Source of the DNA: Zanthoxylum bungeanum | Lineage: Eukaryota > Streptophyta > Magnoliopsida > Sapindales > Rutaceae | DNA length: 64,000 nt | NCBI GenBank assembly: GCA_019454045.1 | Contig: SKCR01029093.1 | Coordinates: 1-64,000 of the forward strand | Reading direction: 5' to 3' | Shown: piece after piece, positions 1 through 11,892 of the stretch | How the letters are laid out: each line of letters starts with the position of its first letter | Numbering within the stretch: the first letter of the stretch is position 1 | The notes under the pieces: model-generated | The model's input: only the letters and a program-made list of their open reading frames with translations | What the model was told of the DNA's origin: nothing | The model's database searches: none | Position numbers and translations under genes: made by a program

Positions 1-761
1 ACGGAAAATTCGTTAATTTGGAATTAGCGAACCCGAGCCCGGGATTATTTGCGAGCGCATTAGCATTTCGATTTCGAATGCGGCACGCAAGTCAAATCGT
101 GCGTCATATCACTAGTCGCATCAATCGTCAAATCAAATGTCACTTTGAGTGATGTGACATGTTGTCACTTGATTTGAGTGATTGATGTAGAAGTTGAAAA
201 AGCAACAATTTGCTTTTTACTTTTTGACTTTTGAATTAAAGTAATAATATGTTTTATTTAATTTACTTGGTAAATATTATAAACAAATATAATAAGCTTT
301 ATCTTCTCTCTCCAACATGCAAGAAAACGCACTTCTCTTTTCCCTCTCTTTCTCTTCCTCTATTCACGGCTTCACTGCCGATTTGCTTCAAAATTTTCTG
401 GTTTCACCGAATTTGTGAGAGCAAAGGAAGAAGAGTAGTGCTAGCACACACCTAGGGGTTATATTATGGTGATAGGGAAAACGAATTTGTGAGCTTGGAT
501 TTGGTTTTTGGAGCTTGAAGCTTGGAGCTTCAATGGTGGGTCATCAATGGCCGAATGAACAAGGAGGAAGAAGAAGGCTCAAAATCGTGCAGCCACTTCA
601 TCAATAAGCCATTGCCGAGCTTCATGGAGGAGCAAAAACGCATCTTGTTCTTCATTCATCAAAACCTATCAATGTGAGTATGTATTCCGCCTTACTCCTT
701 TGTGTATTCAACTCGTTTTTATGCATGTTTGTGATCCTTGGGACTTGATTGAATCTCAACA
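1..761 (+). mobile_element. Element A: right part of a copia LTR inserted in element C
   Basis: This is the 3' part of a plus-strand LTR of the main copia superfamily. It begins inside the LTR at the window edge and ends at 761 with CTCAACA. It aligns with the ends of the LTRs of I (to 59678) and J (to 62059): the same imperfect palindrome (9-31), the same GCTAGCAC and GGTGATAGGGAA segments, and the same terminal block. Directly after it comes reverse-strand pol sequence of element C, which in element B is continuous, so this LTR sits inside C. Whether it is a solo LTR or the 3' LTR of a longer element cannot be seen. The small open frames here are not genes. Confidence 0.85.
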
Positions 762-3270
762 CTTATATACACAAGAATCATTTCGTTTTGAGTCAAATCA
801 TAAACCATTATGATTATTTCAAAACGACAGTTCCAAGAACCTTATGCTTGCTCCAATCCAAACATGGATCGAATAACCAGCAAACCTTGTTTTTCGGTTA
901 TACAAAATCGTCAGGATGTTATAAACATCCTCCAAAAGGTTTGCTTTTCAGGGAACCGATTTTTATCTATAACTGACGCATTTCATAAATGAAATATGCA
1001 ATATAAATAAGTATCTTCAAAATGGATTTACCATGGCAACAGTTAAAAGGTTGAACCGTTATTAACACAATGTTGATAACGATACCTTTCCGTCAAAAGC
1101 CTAGCTTTGTAAGTTGGTATGTTGCCATCCATGTATGTCTTCCTTGAAGACGTTTACAGTACCAATAGGCATAATGCCTTGCGGTACAACAACTAGTATC
1201 CAAACATAGTTGTTATATATGGAATCCATTTCAGACTCATGGCACTTTGCCATAAAAGGGAGTTGATACCTTGTATCACTTCCTCGTACGTAGTCGGCTG
1301 ATATACCTCCATAAGATTGACATCTTTATGAGGTGAGATCAGAAACCCATACCCCAGGTTGTTTTCTGACTCTCTTCGATCTACGAGGTTCTTGTGTATT
1401 CGAAGATTAATGGTTTAGTTTCATCCTTGATGAACTATTTGTGTTCCATTACGGACTTCGTGCCTTGAATAGTATTACTCCGATTTTCATCGAGTATCAC
1501 TATCCTCCCACTGACCACTGCATATCGGTGTTCCTCTTAGGAAAACCGCATGGTGAGCAACAATCATATTGTTCTCATGTGAGATTTATAAGTACTATAC
1601 TTATGGTTTCCCTTAGGATAACCTATATATGGCACTTATCCAATTTGGGTTCTAGTTTGGTATCATCCAAACTTTATGCCTGGCATACCCAAATTATCAG
1701 GAATGAGAAACCATGTTTCTTTCCTTTTCATATCCTATATGATATCTGTCAAACAGTTTTTCATGGAACCTTATTCTTAATAAGTTTTGCACTGCTAATA
1801 CATATCTTGTTGAAGGAAATGATAGCTTAGAGCGACTCGTGATAAACCTTATCATGTCCAACAAAAATTCGGTTTTTAGTTTGGACACACCGTCAAACTG
1901 ACGTGTCTCGGGAGGAGTCCTCATCTGAAAGAATACCATACTCTTTCATGTATGTTTGAAACTTACTGCTTAAGTATTTTCATTACGGTCTTACCGTGAC
2001 GGCATAATACTATAGTCGATCTGTTTATCTACTTCGTGTCGAAACTCTAATAGTTTCCAATCTGTGTTCTTTAAAAGAAACACATAACCATAACGTGATG
2101 CCACATCCGTTAAGGTCACGAAATATTCATGTTCACATCTATCCTAGCTAGATATGGGCCCACTAACTTCACCATGAATAGGGCTAACAGATCGGTGGCA
2201 CTTACACTATTACTAAAGAAACAATGTTTTAGGTACTTTACCTAACAAACTAGATTCGTAGACTTTATTTGAATAGTCAAATTAGTCCTAGTACCCACTC
2301 TTCAAAAGTACGGATATACGAGTCTTGTTTAATTGTGTCCCAGACAACAATGCCACAAATAAGTCTCTACTTGATCAAATCATTTTATATGTTTTGAGAT
2401 TTTAATTATCTTCAAAATATAAATTCTGTTATTCACATCTAATGTGTTTTATCTCAGTATCATCTTTATATAATGAAACACTTAGTGTTCTAGAATATAA
2501 AGGTTTATCCACAATGAGATTAAACACTGATATAGAGATAATGTCTCTAGTCAAACTAGTTACATTATAACAGTTCCTAATTTAAGTACACCCACGAAGG
2601 GTAGTTCCTAAACTTAGGTATCTACGGTCGAAACAGCGACTTTCGTCCCGTTTCCGATTCGCAGAGCAATCTCAGCTTGAAGTCAGTATCCTGCTCAAAG
2701 CATTCTGAACATCAATACATATATTTTATGTACCACACTAAGTATTTAAAATCTAATTTCAATACTAGTTGTGAACATAACTTTGACAAACATTTTTAAA
2801 GTAAGAGCCTTGCCCTTTCTTTAATTCCTTCGTGTCTGCCATATCCAAATGGTAGTCACTTTGGGATATGTCAATTATCCTTTTCAATATTTCAGGAACC
2901 TTAGGCCAAGCCTTGGGTTTTTAGAATATCGAAACGATGTGCACCTCGTGCTACATGCCAATTGCAAACTTTGACTTTATCTCCTCTAGAATAGTCAATT
3001 AATTCTCCAAGAATTATAAATTGTAATTTTAATACTTCTTAAATCTAAATTAGATTTATGACAAGTATATTAAATTAAGCATTAAAGTCATCATCACATA
3101 AATCTTCCAAAGATTTTATGCTCTACTTATTTTGCTTAATTTTGTGCGTAAGGTATAATAAGTTATTTTATCAAATAAAGTAACCTATTATTTATTCCCA
3201 ATTTGAAAATTAAATCATTTAAAATATTTTAATCCCAGATTATATTTTAAATATCCAACTTTTCAATTTT
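762..3270 (-). pseudogene. Decayed copia gag-pol of element C
   Basis: Reverse-strand copia polyprotein reduced to short unlinked pieces. Blocks line up in order with element G: reverse transcriptase from 762, the RT-integrase linker near 1490-1560, integrase near 1980-2190, the pre-integrase zinc region near 2340-2370, and a trace of the gag zinc knuckle near 2830-2880. Stops and small indels occur throughout, so no frame survives beyond about 130 codons. The part encoding RNase H and the 3' LTR is missing on the left, where LTR A begins. The same pattern of losses is present in element B (51270-54560), so the decay predates both insertions. Confidence 0.8.
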
Positions 3271-3281
3271 ATCTTGATTAC

Positions 3282-3536
3282 AATAGTCCAACTATTTAAT
3301 CAACGATTAGTGGTACTATATATTATAATGATTATAATAGTCCAACTATATAATCAAATATAATCCAAATTAATTAACCTCAATTACATTGATTACTATA
3401 ATCCAATTATAAAATCAACTGTAAACTGAAATTAATTAATTCAAATATATTGATTAATATAATCCAATTATATATAATCAACTATAATACAGTCCAACTT
3501 TTATTAAAACAACATTAAATATTAGTCCAACTAATA
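3282..3536 (-). repeat. Cluster of five short dyads before gag (element C)
   Basis: Five inverted repeats, each with arms of 5-7 bp around a 3-base spacer CCA (TGG on the element's sense strand): 3282-3296, 3337-3349, 3397-3411, 3457-3473 and 3520-3536. Two of them (3397, 3457) have AAT...ATT where the others have AGT...ACT, so both arms changed together. Between them lie AT-rich stretches with partial copies. Confidence 0.85.
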
Positions 3537-5773
3537 CTTTTAATATATGACGAGTGATATTTGTTTGAGCGCGTATGGCGAGTAATTGAACGAATATTGC
3601 AAATTCAATTCTTGCCTCCCACTATTTTTCGGCGAGCCTCTAACCCTCTGTCGAGTACTCGGGCGGAAATCGTGTTTCCTAGTTGGCTAGGATCCCGTTA
3701 AATATCACACAATCTTGACTTTGGCCAACAAATTGTATGATAATTAACTAGGTAGATCTCGAAGATCAATTGGATCTCTTCCAACTCCTAGATCCAGTAG
3801 GTGGACATCCAAGTCCGAAACATATATCTTAGATATGCCTATATATCTAATATATACCCTAACCTTTTTCCTCTGAATCAACTAGGCCTTGGCTTTGGCA
3901 CAACAAACCTAGTGATCCCAGTCAAGCGCGGACCCATTGACCATGGAAGCTTCGTAATCAATGTATTTGGACAAGAAGTGGTCTTGAATTGGCCAACAAA
4001 CACAAACTTGGACAAGACACCAATATGGAACAAAGCCTCGTGATTCAAACACATCTTCGACGGACAAGGGCTTGACTTTGGCCAACAACCCATGCCAATC
4101 TAGGATCTTGAGCAAGAATCACTCAATGGAAGGAAAAGACGCATGATATTTGATGAGGGCTTTTCGCGTGCAAATTGGCTACCAATTTAATTATCTTTGT
4201 TAAGGTCTCATCATCATACACCCTTAAACATGCATTCTAAATACATAATAAAGCGCATATGAAATAAAATAATAATGATATGCGGATGGATACTTAAATT
4301 TTGATCCTAGATCAAATCTCTCCCTTTCTCACTCAAGCTAGCACTTGTATTACTTCTACCCGTTACACTACACTTCTAAAGAAACCTCATTTACATTGAG
4401 GGGAATAGGTGAGAAGAGAATACAAAGAGAATAGAGGTGATAAGGCTGGACACGCAGGTCCAATTTAATAAATCGAATTTATTACGACAATTTCCAAAAT
4501 TGCCCCACCCGACTAATATCCATCCGATATACATTATTCATTCATCACAACCACGTATTCACACAAAAGCATGCTATCAATCAATCTAATCAAATTAATT
4601 AATCTGATAATTATGTGATCATCCAATGTTCAAACAACGATTTGATTTTGGTCGAGTCAAACTCGTTTTTTGGAATAAGTACTCAAAGTACAAATTCTTG
4701 AATTAATTAAACTACATAATTAAATCCAATTTAACATGTATTTAATACTAATTCACTATTCAATTCCAAATTAAATATTACACTTTATTTAATAAACCTT
4801 TAACGACTTAAATTCCAAATTTAATCGCTTCGGGTCTCAAAGCCCGATTAACGTCCAACGTTAATTTAATTCAAGTCTAATGGGCTTTAATTAATTTCTT
4901 TAAGGCGTGGGCTTCGGCAACCAAAGCCCAATCAAGGAGTAACCCCATAAGCCCAGAAATCAATTTAGGCCCATTAGGCCCAATTAAACTTTAAAGGTTT
5001 ATAAGTTGCATTTGGGCTTTATGGTAGTGGTTTTGGGCCCAATTGGATCCAATCCATTTGGCCTAAACCCAACTTGATAAAATCAAGCCCAATAAGCCCA
5101 ATTACAACTTAATAAGCCCAAATCCAATTTAAAGGCCTAATTCATTAAATTACACAAATCCAATTTCGCAATTTAATTACCTAAAGTGCATTACATGATT
5201 AATCACCCAAATCAATATTTCTAAAACATCAAATTAGTCCAATTAATCATGTTCATTATCATCATCACATGTCCAACACATAAATGAAAAAATCAAACCC
5301 ATTACATGCTTCTTAGTCTCGGCCAAGGAGGGATTTTGTGTCCGATTTGGTTTCAATCCAATCGAACCACAATCGACATTAAATCAACATCCTAAATGAT
5401 TTCCAACACATCCAATTGTCAAAATCAAAATACCAAGACATTAAAGGGCATCATCCAATTCGGCCAACATGATTTTGGGGATTTTATGTTCAATTCAAAA
5501 TCCAATCCAATTAGTTTCAAATTAACATTATCCTTAATGATTCCAACTCATCCAATGAATCAAAATCAAAAATTCCAAGAACCCATAATTCAATACACAT
5601 TCGGCCAAGATAACATTTTTGGGGAAATAATTCCAAATCATTTTTCAACAAATGGTCCAACCAAAATGCAATTAGACATGTTATAAGTACTCAAACAATC
5701 AATTTATTCAAATCATGCTCAACACAAATTTACCCAAATTTTAAGCCCTAAAAATTTCATGCTTGAACCTATA
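3537..5773 (-). other. Untranslated leader of element C
   Basis: Non-coding stretch between the primer site and the gag remnant. It holds the CTTGACTTTGGCCAACAA-type repeat (near 3714, 3983 and 4069, the middle one altered), an AT-rich block, and a dense run of GGCCCA and AGCCCA motifs near 4860-5110. It aligns throughout with the leaders of B, D and G. I see no gene here; the open frames at 3801-4043 and 5396-5686 lie in this repeated leader and have no homologous reading frame in the other copies. Confidence 0.75.
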
Positions 5774-5786
5774 GCTCTTGATGCCA
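5774..5786 (-). other. Primer binding site of element C (altered)
   Basis: On the minus strand this reads TGGCATCAAGAGC, a changed form of TGGTATCAGAGC, the site complementary to the initiator methionine tRNA 3' end used by copia elements. It lies one base inside the LTR edge at 5788. Confidence 0.75.
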
Positions 5787-6432
5787 TTGTTAGGTTTTAT
5801 CTAGGTCCCAAGATCAAACAAGACATGAAATCATGTGTGAATACATCAACGGAGGTAGCGGAATACTCACATCGATCGGTTGAGAGACGCGGCAAGCAAC
5901 AAAACTTGAAAACCCCACTTTTTTGGGCGTGAACTGCAGTGAAGAAGTTCACTGTTTTGGCTTCAAATTTGGTCCTTCGTCAAGCTCCAAGCTTCGTCGA
6001 ACGGATCCCGCCTCATGGGTGAACCTCCCTAACACCTTCGCAAGTCTCGTAAGTGTGCTAGCACTTGTGTTTTGCAACAAAACACACTCATTGCTCCCCT
6101 TAAAGCTCACGGCAGTGAGCTGTGAAGAAGAAGAAAATGAAGCCCTTTTGGGCGTGAGAAAGAGAGAATGAGAGATGGAGAGAAAATTTGTAATTGGTTT
6201 ACAAATGATTTTCCAAAAACCTTTATATATTTTCCAAGAAAATACATTAAACAATTACCAAATAATTCAATAAATAATTAAATTGGTAAAAGTCTCTACC
6301 AATTCCACTATTTCATCTACTTCCATCAACTATTCAATGTCACTTTATAAAAGTGACTTGATGTGTGTCAATCACTCAATCAACTCAATCACATCAATCA
6401 ATCAATCACATCACTCAAAGTGACATTTGATT

Positions 6433-6461
6433 TGACGCTTGATGTGACGAATGATTTGACG
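6433..6461 (-). promoter_or_regulatory. Three TGACG motifs spaced 12 bp
   Basis: TGACG begins at 6433, 6445 and 6457, an exact 12-bp step. The same arrangement is in the LTR of B (49817, 49829, 49841). TGACG pairs 12 bp apart are the core of as-1-type elements bound by TGA bZIP factors. Here they lie about 1.3 kb downstream of the TATA box, so a regulatory role is inference. Confidence 0.5.
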
Positions 6462-6532
6462 TTTGATGTGACTTGCGTTGCCGCACTCGAATTCGAAATA
6501 CGAATGCGCTCGCAATCACACTCGGGCTCGGG

Positions 6533-6831
6533 TTCGCTAATTCCTAATTAGCGAATTTTCCGTTGCGTCGTAATTACATGATTACGCCTAGCGAATTCAC
6601 TATTCACGTCGCTAACGAATTAATTCTAAATTAATTCGTTTGCCCGAATTAAAATCTAATTTTAATTCCGCGTCGAAATCTAATTTCGTTTAATATATCG
6701 AATATATTAATTTACCGATTAATTCCAAATTAATCATTTTCTCTCTTTAGACGATATTTTATCCCAGATAAAATATCTCCGTAATTAATCCTAGATTAAT
6801 TTTCTCTCTCTTCTATATAATCCCAGATTAT
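6533..6831. repeat. Array of ten consecutive inverted repeats in the LTR of C
   Basis: Perfect arms around a 3-base spacer at 6533-6555 (10-bp arms), 6614-6640 (12), 6646-6668 (10), 6674-6688 (6), 6690-6710 (9), 6717-6735 (8), 6753-6777 (11), 6783-6801 (8) and 6817-6831 (6). One more at 6569-6586 has 6-bp arms and a 6-base spacer. Sense-strand spacers are mostly TAG or TGG. Equivalent arrays occur in the LTRs of A, B, D, E, F, G, I, J and N. They lie downstream of the TATA box, so the transcript could fold into a chain of hairpins. Confidence 0.88.
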
Positions 6832-7763
6832 TAATGAGTGCGAGTTATGCGTCATCGGTGCATTATCGGAAAGCGACCCATGAGATCCCCGGATAATTCG
6901 GCAGTAAATACGGTCGTCGGAGTATCCGAATCACGTACGTACCAAGTACTACGTTCTACCGATTTACGAGACAAGATCGGCTTCTAGCAAAGCACGAAGT
7001 CTACCCAATTCTCCGGTCATATTCATCTAAGAATATTTAAGATCTATATCAAGCGTAGTATACCAAGTATTGTGTATATCGGCCCAGTATCGGATAGTCA
7101 CGTGCTAGGGCTGGGGCTGGATAAGTGTCTGCCCCGTCCGAAGCACATGTCGGATGTCTGGTAACTAGTCTCTATAATCAGATATACATGACCTTGTCAT
7201 AATATCCCGATGGCCGGCCAGCACTTAAGAGCACTAATACCGTATCCTGCGTGACATCATCTCCACTATGACTGGAGTGATACTTCCGTCTTGACATCAC
7301 ACCCAATACTCTACGATTCTCAATATGCCCTGCATTGGCGTACACAGAACCGGTTAGAGTCCTGGACGACCTCAACTAAAGCATATTGATTGTCGTAAGC
7401 ATTAGCGGTGCAAGTCTCAGGTTAAGACCATACACACCTACCCTGATATCGGACTCCAATAGACACATAGTCATAATACCAATGTGATTCTGAGGGGTCT
7501 ATCCAGAGCGAAGCTGTTTCCCGTACCATCGGTGAAACACAACCTCCTATCGCACTTTCATGAGTATCCAATACCCATATATATGAGAACTATGCTGTTG
7601 TGCCCTCACAACGCGCACAAGTGCAATACTAGCCTATTCCGCATTATCGATGTCCAGTCTCGATAATACTACGACTAGGGATATTTAATGATTAATCCTT
7701 CGTGGACTGATACTGTCTCATATCATTCTCAATCCAGGAACTAATCATATGGACCTCTCTTCA

Positions 7764-7771
7764 TTTATATA
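7764..7771 (-). promoter_or_regulatory. TATA box of LTR C
   Basis: TATATAAA on the minus strand, about 120 bp inside the LTR. The same box is at the same distance in the other LTRs of the family (for example 13221, 60109, 59039). Confidence 0.65.
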
Positions 7772-7887
7772 TCTAAGGTGATCTAATCACAAATGACGAG
7801 AGTGCAATTTCCTTGTCACATAGTTAATTTGTACAACAACACTATGATCTGTACAAATAGTGATGCTATGAGTCATATTATCCAACA

Positions 7888-8254
7888 CTAGGATCCCGTT
7901 AAATAACACACAATCTTGACTTTGGCCAACAAATTGTATGATACTTAACTAGGTAGATCTCTAAGATCAATTGGATCTCATCCAATTCCTAGATCCAGTA
8001 GGTGGACATCCAAGTCCGAAACATATATACAATATATATGCCAATATATCCAATATATTTTCCTAACCTTTTTCCTCTGAATCAACTAAGCCTTGGCTTT
8101 GGCACAACAAGCTTAATGATTCCAGTTAAGCGGGACCCATTGACATGGAAAGCTTCGTAATCAATGTCGATGGACAAGAAGTGATCTTGACTTTGGCCAA
8201 CAAATCACGACTTAGACAAGACATCGATATGGAACAAAACTCTCATGATTCAAA
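7888..8254 (-). mobile_element. Element D leader, first segment
   Basis: Leader sequence of a minus-strand copia element, matching 3690-4040 in C and 44470-44840 in G. It carries two of the three CTTGACTTTGGCCAACAA repeats. It is bounded on the left by element C and on the right by solo LTR E. The gag-pol of D must lie left of C, outside the window. Confidence 0.8.
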
Positions 8255-10283
8255 TGTTGGAGTTTCTATAGGTCTCAATATCAAAACTCAAGCATGAATC
8301 ATAAGTGAATACAACGACGGAAGTGCGGAATACTTACATCGAGCGGTTGAGCGACGATTTGGGCAATAAAAATTCGAATTCTGCTCACTTTTTCAAGGCA
8401 GTGGGCTGCTGTGAATAGTGAATTTCGTCCCTTGTCTTCAAGATTTGAAGCTCCAAGCTTCATCATTTGAATCCCGGCTCATGGGTTCACTACCCTATCA
8501 CCTTGGCATGATCCCGGAGTGTGCTAGCACTCTCGTTTTTGCATCAAAAACGCACTTGCTTCCCCATTAATTTCCTTTATGTCTCACGGCAGTTCACTGC
8601 CTTAAGAAAATGGAAATGGCGTGATGATGGAGAGAAAGAAGAAGAGGAGAGAGAGGAGGGAAAATGGAGTGATTAGTGTATACGGTTTTGGTGGAACTTT
8701 ATGCATCAAATGCATTTGAATTTCATTTGAAATTCATTTCACACACATTTTGGGTTTAATTCCCAACCACACACATCACTTTATCACATCAAGTCACATC
8801 AATCAAGTTGTCAAGTCACATCACTCAAAGTGACAAGTGATTTGACGCTTGATGCGACTAATGATTTGACGAGCCGCTCTCACATTCGAAATGCGAATGC
8901 GCTCGTAAATATTCTCGGGCTCGGATTCGCTAATTCTAAATTAACGAATTTTCCGTCTCATCGTAATTAAATGATTACGCCTAACGAAATCACTATTCAC
9001 GTCGCTAACGAATTAATTCTAAATTAATTCGCTCGCCCGAATTAAAATCTAATTTTAATTCCGCGTCGAAATCCAATTTCGTTTAATATATCAAATATAT
9101 TAATTAATCGATTAATTCCAAATTAATCATTCTCTCTCTCTTTAAATTGATATTTTATCCCAGATAAAATATCTCCGTAATTAATCCTAGATTAATTTTC
9201 TCTCTCATCATATTAATCCCAGATTAATAAAAGTGCGAGTCATACGTCATCGGTGAATCTTTGGGAAGCGACCCATGAGATCCCCGGATATGTTGGTAGT
9301 CAAATCGGTCATCGGACTATCCGAACACGTGAGTACCAAGTACTACGTTTTACCGATTTACAAGACAAGGTTGGCTTCTAGCAAAGCACCAAGTCTACCC
9401 AATTCTCCGGACATATCCATCTAAGAATATTTAAGATCTGTATCAAGCGTAGTATACCAAGTATTGTGTATATCGGCCCAGTATCGGATAGTCACGTGCT
9501 AGGGCTGGGGCTGGATAAGTGTCTGCCCCGTCCGAAGCACATGTCGGATGTCTGGTAACTAGTCTCTATAATCGGATATGCATGACCTAGTCATAATATC
9601 CCGATGGTAGTGCAACACTTAAGAGCACTAATACCGTATCCTGCGTGACATCATCTCCACTATGACTGAAGTGATACTTCCGTCTTGACATCACACCCAA
9701 TACTCTACGATTCTCAATATACCCAGCAGTTGGCGTACACAGAACCGGTTAGAGTCCTAGACGACCTCAACTAAAGTATATTGATTGTCGTAAGCATTAG
9801 CGGTGCAAGTGTCACGTTAAGACCAAATACACCTACCCTGATGTCGGACTCCAATAGACACATAGTCATAATACCAATGTGATTCTGAGGGGTCTATCCA
9901 GAGCGAAGCTGTTTCCCGTACCATCGGTGAAACACAACCTCCTATCGCACTTGCATGAGTATCCAATACTTAAATATATGAGAACTATGCCGTTGTGCCC
10001 TCACAACGCGCACAAGTGCAATACTAGCCTATTCCGCATTATCGATGTCCTGTCTCGATAATACTCCGGCTAGGGATATTTAATGATTAATCCTTCGTGG
10101 ACTGATACTGTCTCATATCATTCTCAATCCAGGAACTATTCATATGGACCTCTCTTCATTTATATATCTAGGTGATCTAATCACAAACGATGAGAGTGCA
10201 ATTTCCTTTGTCACATAGTTAATTTGTACAACAACACCGTGATCTGTACAAATAGTGACGCTATGGGTCATAACTGTCCAACA
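8255..10283 (-). mobile_element. Solo LTR E
   Basis: Complete LTR of the main copia family, minus orientation, with ends TGTTGGAG and TCCAACA. It is flanked by the 5-bp duplication TCAAA (8250-8254 and 10284-10288). Removing it and one TCAAA rejoins the D leader exactly as the uninterrupted leader reads in G near 44831-44850. No internal sequence is present, so it is a solo LTR left by recombination between the two LTRs of a former element. The palindrome array is present from about 8926, and the TATA box is at 10159-10166 on the minus strand. Confidence 0.92.
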
Positions 10284-11878
10284 TCAAACACATCCGCAAT
10301 TGACAAAGGTCTTGACTTTGGCCAACAAACCAATGCCAACTTTGGATCTTGAGTAAGAATCACTCAACGGAAGGAAAAACACTTAATATGTTTTGAGGGT
10401 TTTTCTGGTAAATTGGCAACCAATTTATTATCTTTGATTAGGTCTCATCATACACCCTTAAGCATGCATTCTAAAAGCATAATAAGGCGCGATAAATAAA
10501 TTAATAATGATATGGAGATGGATATGTCATAAATTGTTCCTAAAACAAATCACTCCATTTCCTCTCCCCGGCTAGAACTATTCTAACTTCTACCCAATTA
10601 CATAATACAATAAAGAAACCTCATTAACATTGAGGGGAATTGGTGAGAAGAGAATTACAAAGAGTAAAGAGATAAAAGGCTGGACACGCAGGTCCAATTT
10701 AATAAATTCTAAATTTTTTACAACAATTTCCAAAATTGCCCTCACCCTTCTAATATCCATCCGATATACATTATTCATGCAATACATTCATGTATTCATA
10801 CAAATCATGTTATTCAATCAATCTAATCCAATTAATTAATCTTTGAATTAATGACCATCCAATGTTCAAACAACGATTTGATTTGCGCGAGTCCAACTCG
10901 TTTAAGAATAAATACTCAAAGTAAGTATTCTTGAATTATATTGAACTACAACTTTAAATCAAATTTATTTGTATTCAATACTAATTCCAAATTAAATATT
11001 TACACTTATTTATTTGCCTTAAAGACTTAGATTCCAAATCCAATCTTGATGGGTCTCAAAGGCACAATAACATCCAATGCCATTTTAATTAAAGTCCAAT
11101 GAGCTTTTAATTGATTGTTAAGGCATGGGCTTTGGCCATAATGGATCAAACCCAAAATGCCAAGGCCCAATAGGAATCACCATATTGCCAACTAATCAAT
11201 TTAGGCCCATTAGGCCCAATTAAATTCTTTAAAGGGCCATGTGATGTATTTGGACTTTATGGAATTGGTTTTGGGCCCAATTGGATCCAATCCAAAATTC
11301 CAAAACCAAACTTGGTCAAACCAAGCCCATTAAGCCCAAATACACACTTTTAGCCCAATTTTTTATAATTTAAAGGCTTATTAACATAATTATAATATTT
11401 CAAATATCACAATTATTTTAATTAAAGTGTATTAGTCATGATTAATTAATTAAACTCAATATTTCCAAAATACCAATTAACTTAATTAATCATGCTTAAT
11501 CCATCAATTTATGCTCAACACAAATTGAAGCAAAACATATCATTTTCATGCTCAACATGCTCTTTGAATTTAACATAAACATTATTGACTTTGATTCTAA
11601 TCTAATCAAACCAACAATCAACATTTAATCATGCATTTAAACACATCCAATGTTGTAAAAAAAATTCAAAATGAGCAGTCCACTGCACTATAGATTCGGC
11701 CACACTAAGGAATTTTAAAAAATTTGATCCAATCAATTTTTCTCAAATCTAATCATGCACAAATCTAAGTTAACATAATCTAAGCATGCTCAAAGCATCA
11801 ATTTGAAGAAATCATATTCAAAACACAAAAGCCCCAAATTTTAGTCTCACGAACCCTAAAATTTTCATGCTTAAAATT
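10284..11878 (-). mobile_element. Element D leader, second segment
   Basis: Continuation of the D leader to its primer site. It holds the third 18-mer repeat (near 10310), AT-rich sequence and a dense run of GGCCCA and AGCCCA motifs near 11150-11350. No coding capacity is supported. Confidence 0.82.
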
Positions 11879-11891
11879 GGCTCTGATACCA
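11879..11891 (-). other. Primer binding site of element D
   Basis: Minus strand reads TGGTATCAGAGCC, a perfect initiator-methionine-tRNA-type primer site, one base from the LTR edge at 11893. Confidence 0.88.
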
Positions 11892-11892
11892 T

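Larger units (their letters stand above)
5788..7887 (-). mobile_element. 5' LTR of element C
   Basis: LTR of about 2.1 kb, minus orientation, with ends TGTTAGG and TCCAACA. Next to it on the left is a primer site, which makes it the 5' LTR. The TATA box lies about 120 bp from the outer end, so U3 is short and most of the LTR is transcribed R-U5. It contains the palindrome array (6533-6831) and three spaced TGACG motifs (6433-6461). The 3' partner is outside the window. It is inserted in the leader of element D; the base run CTAGG (7888-7892) would be its target duplication, but the other copy is not visible. Confidence 0.88.

Noticed and set aside
5774..5786. A tRNA gene at the primer sites
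   Set aside because: Only the 12-13 bases complementary to a tRNA 3' end are present; no tRNA fold or A and B boxes surround them.
5949..6254. Open frame of 101 codons as a host gene
   Set aside because: It lies wholly inside the LTR of C and has no open counterpart in the homologous LTRs of B, E or J.
6533..6831. CRISPR-like or satellite array
   Set aside because: The units are inverted, not direct, repeats; they differ in sequence and length, have 3-base spacers, and lie inside LTRs of a plant element.
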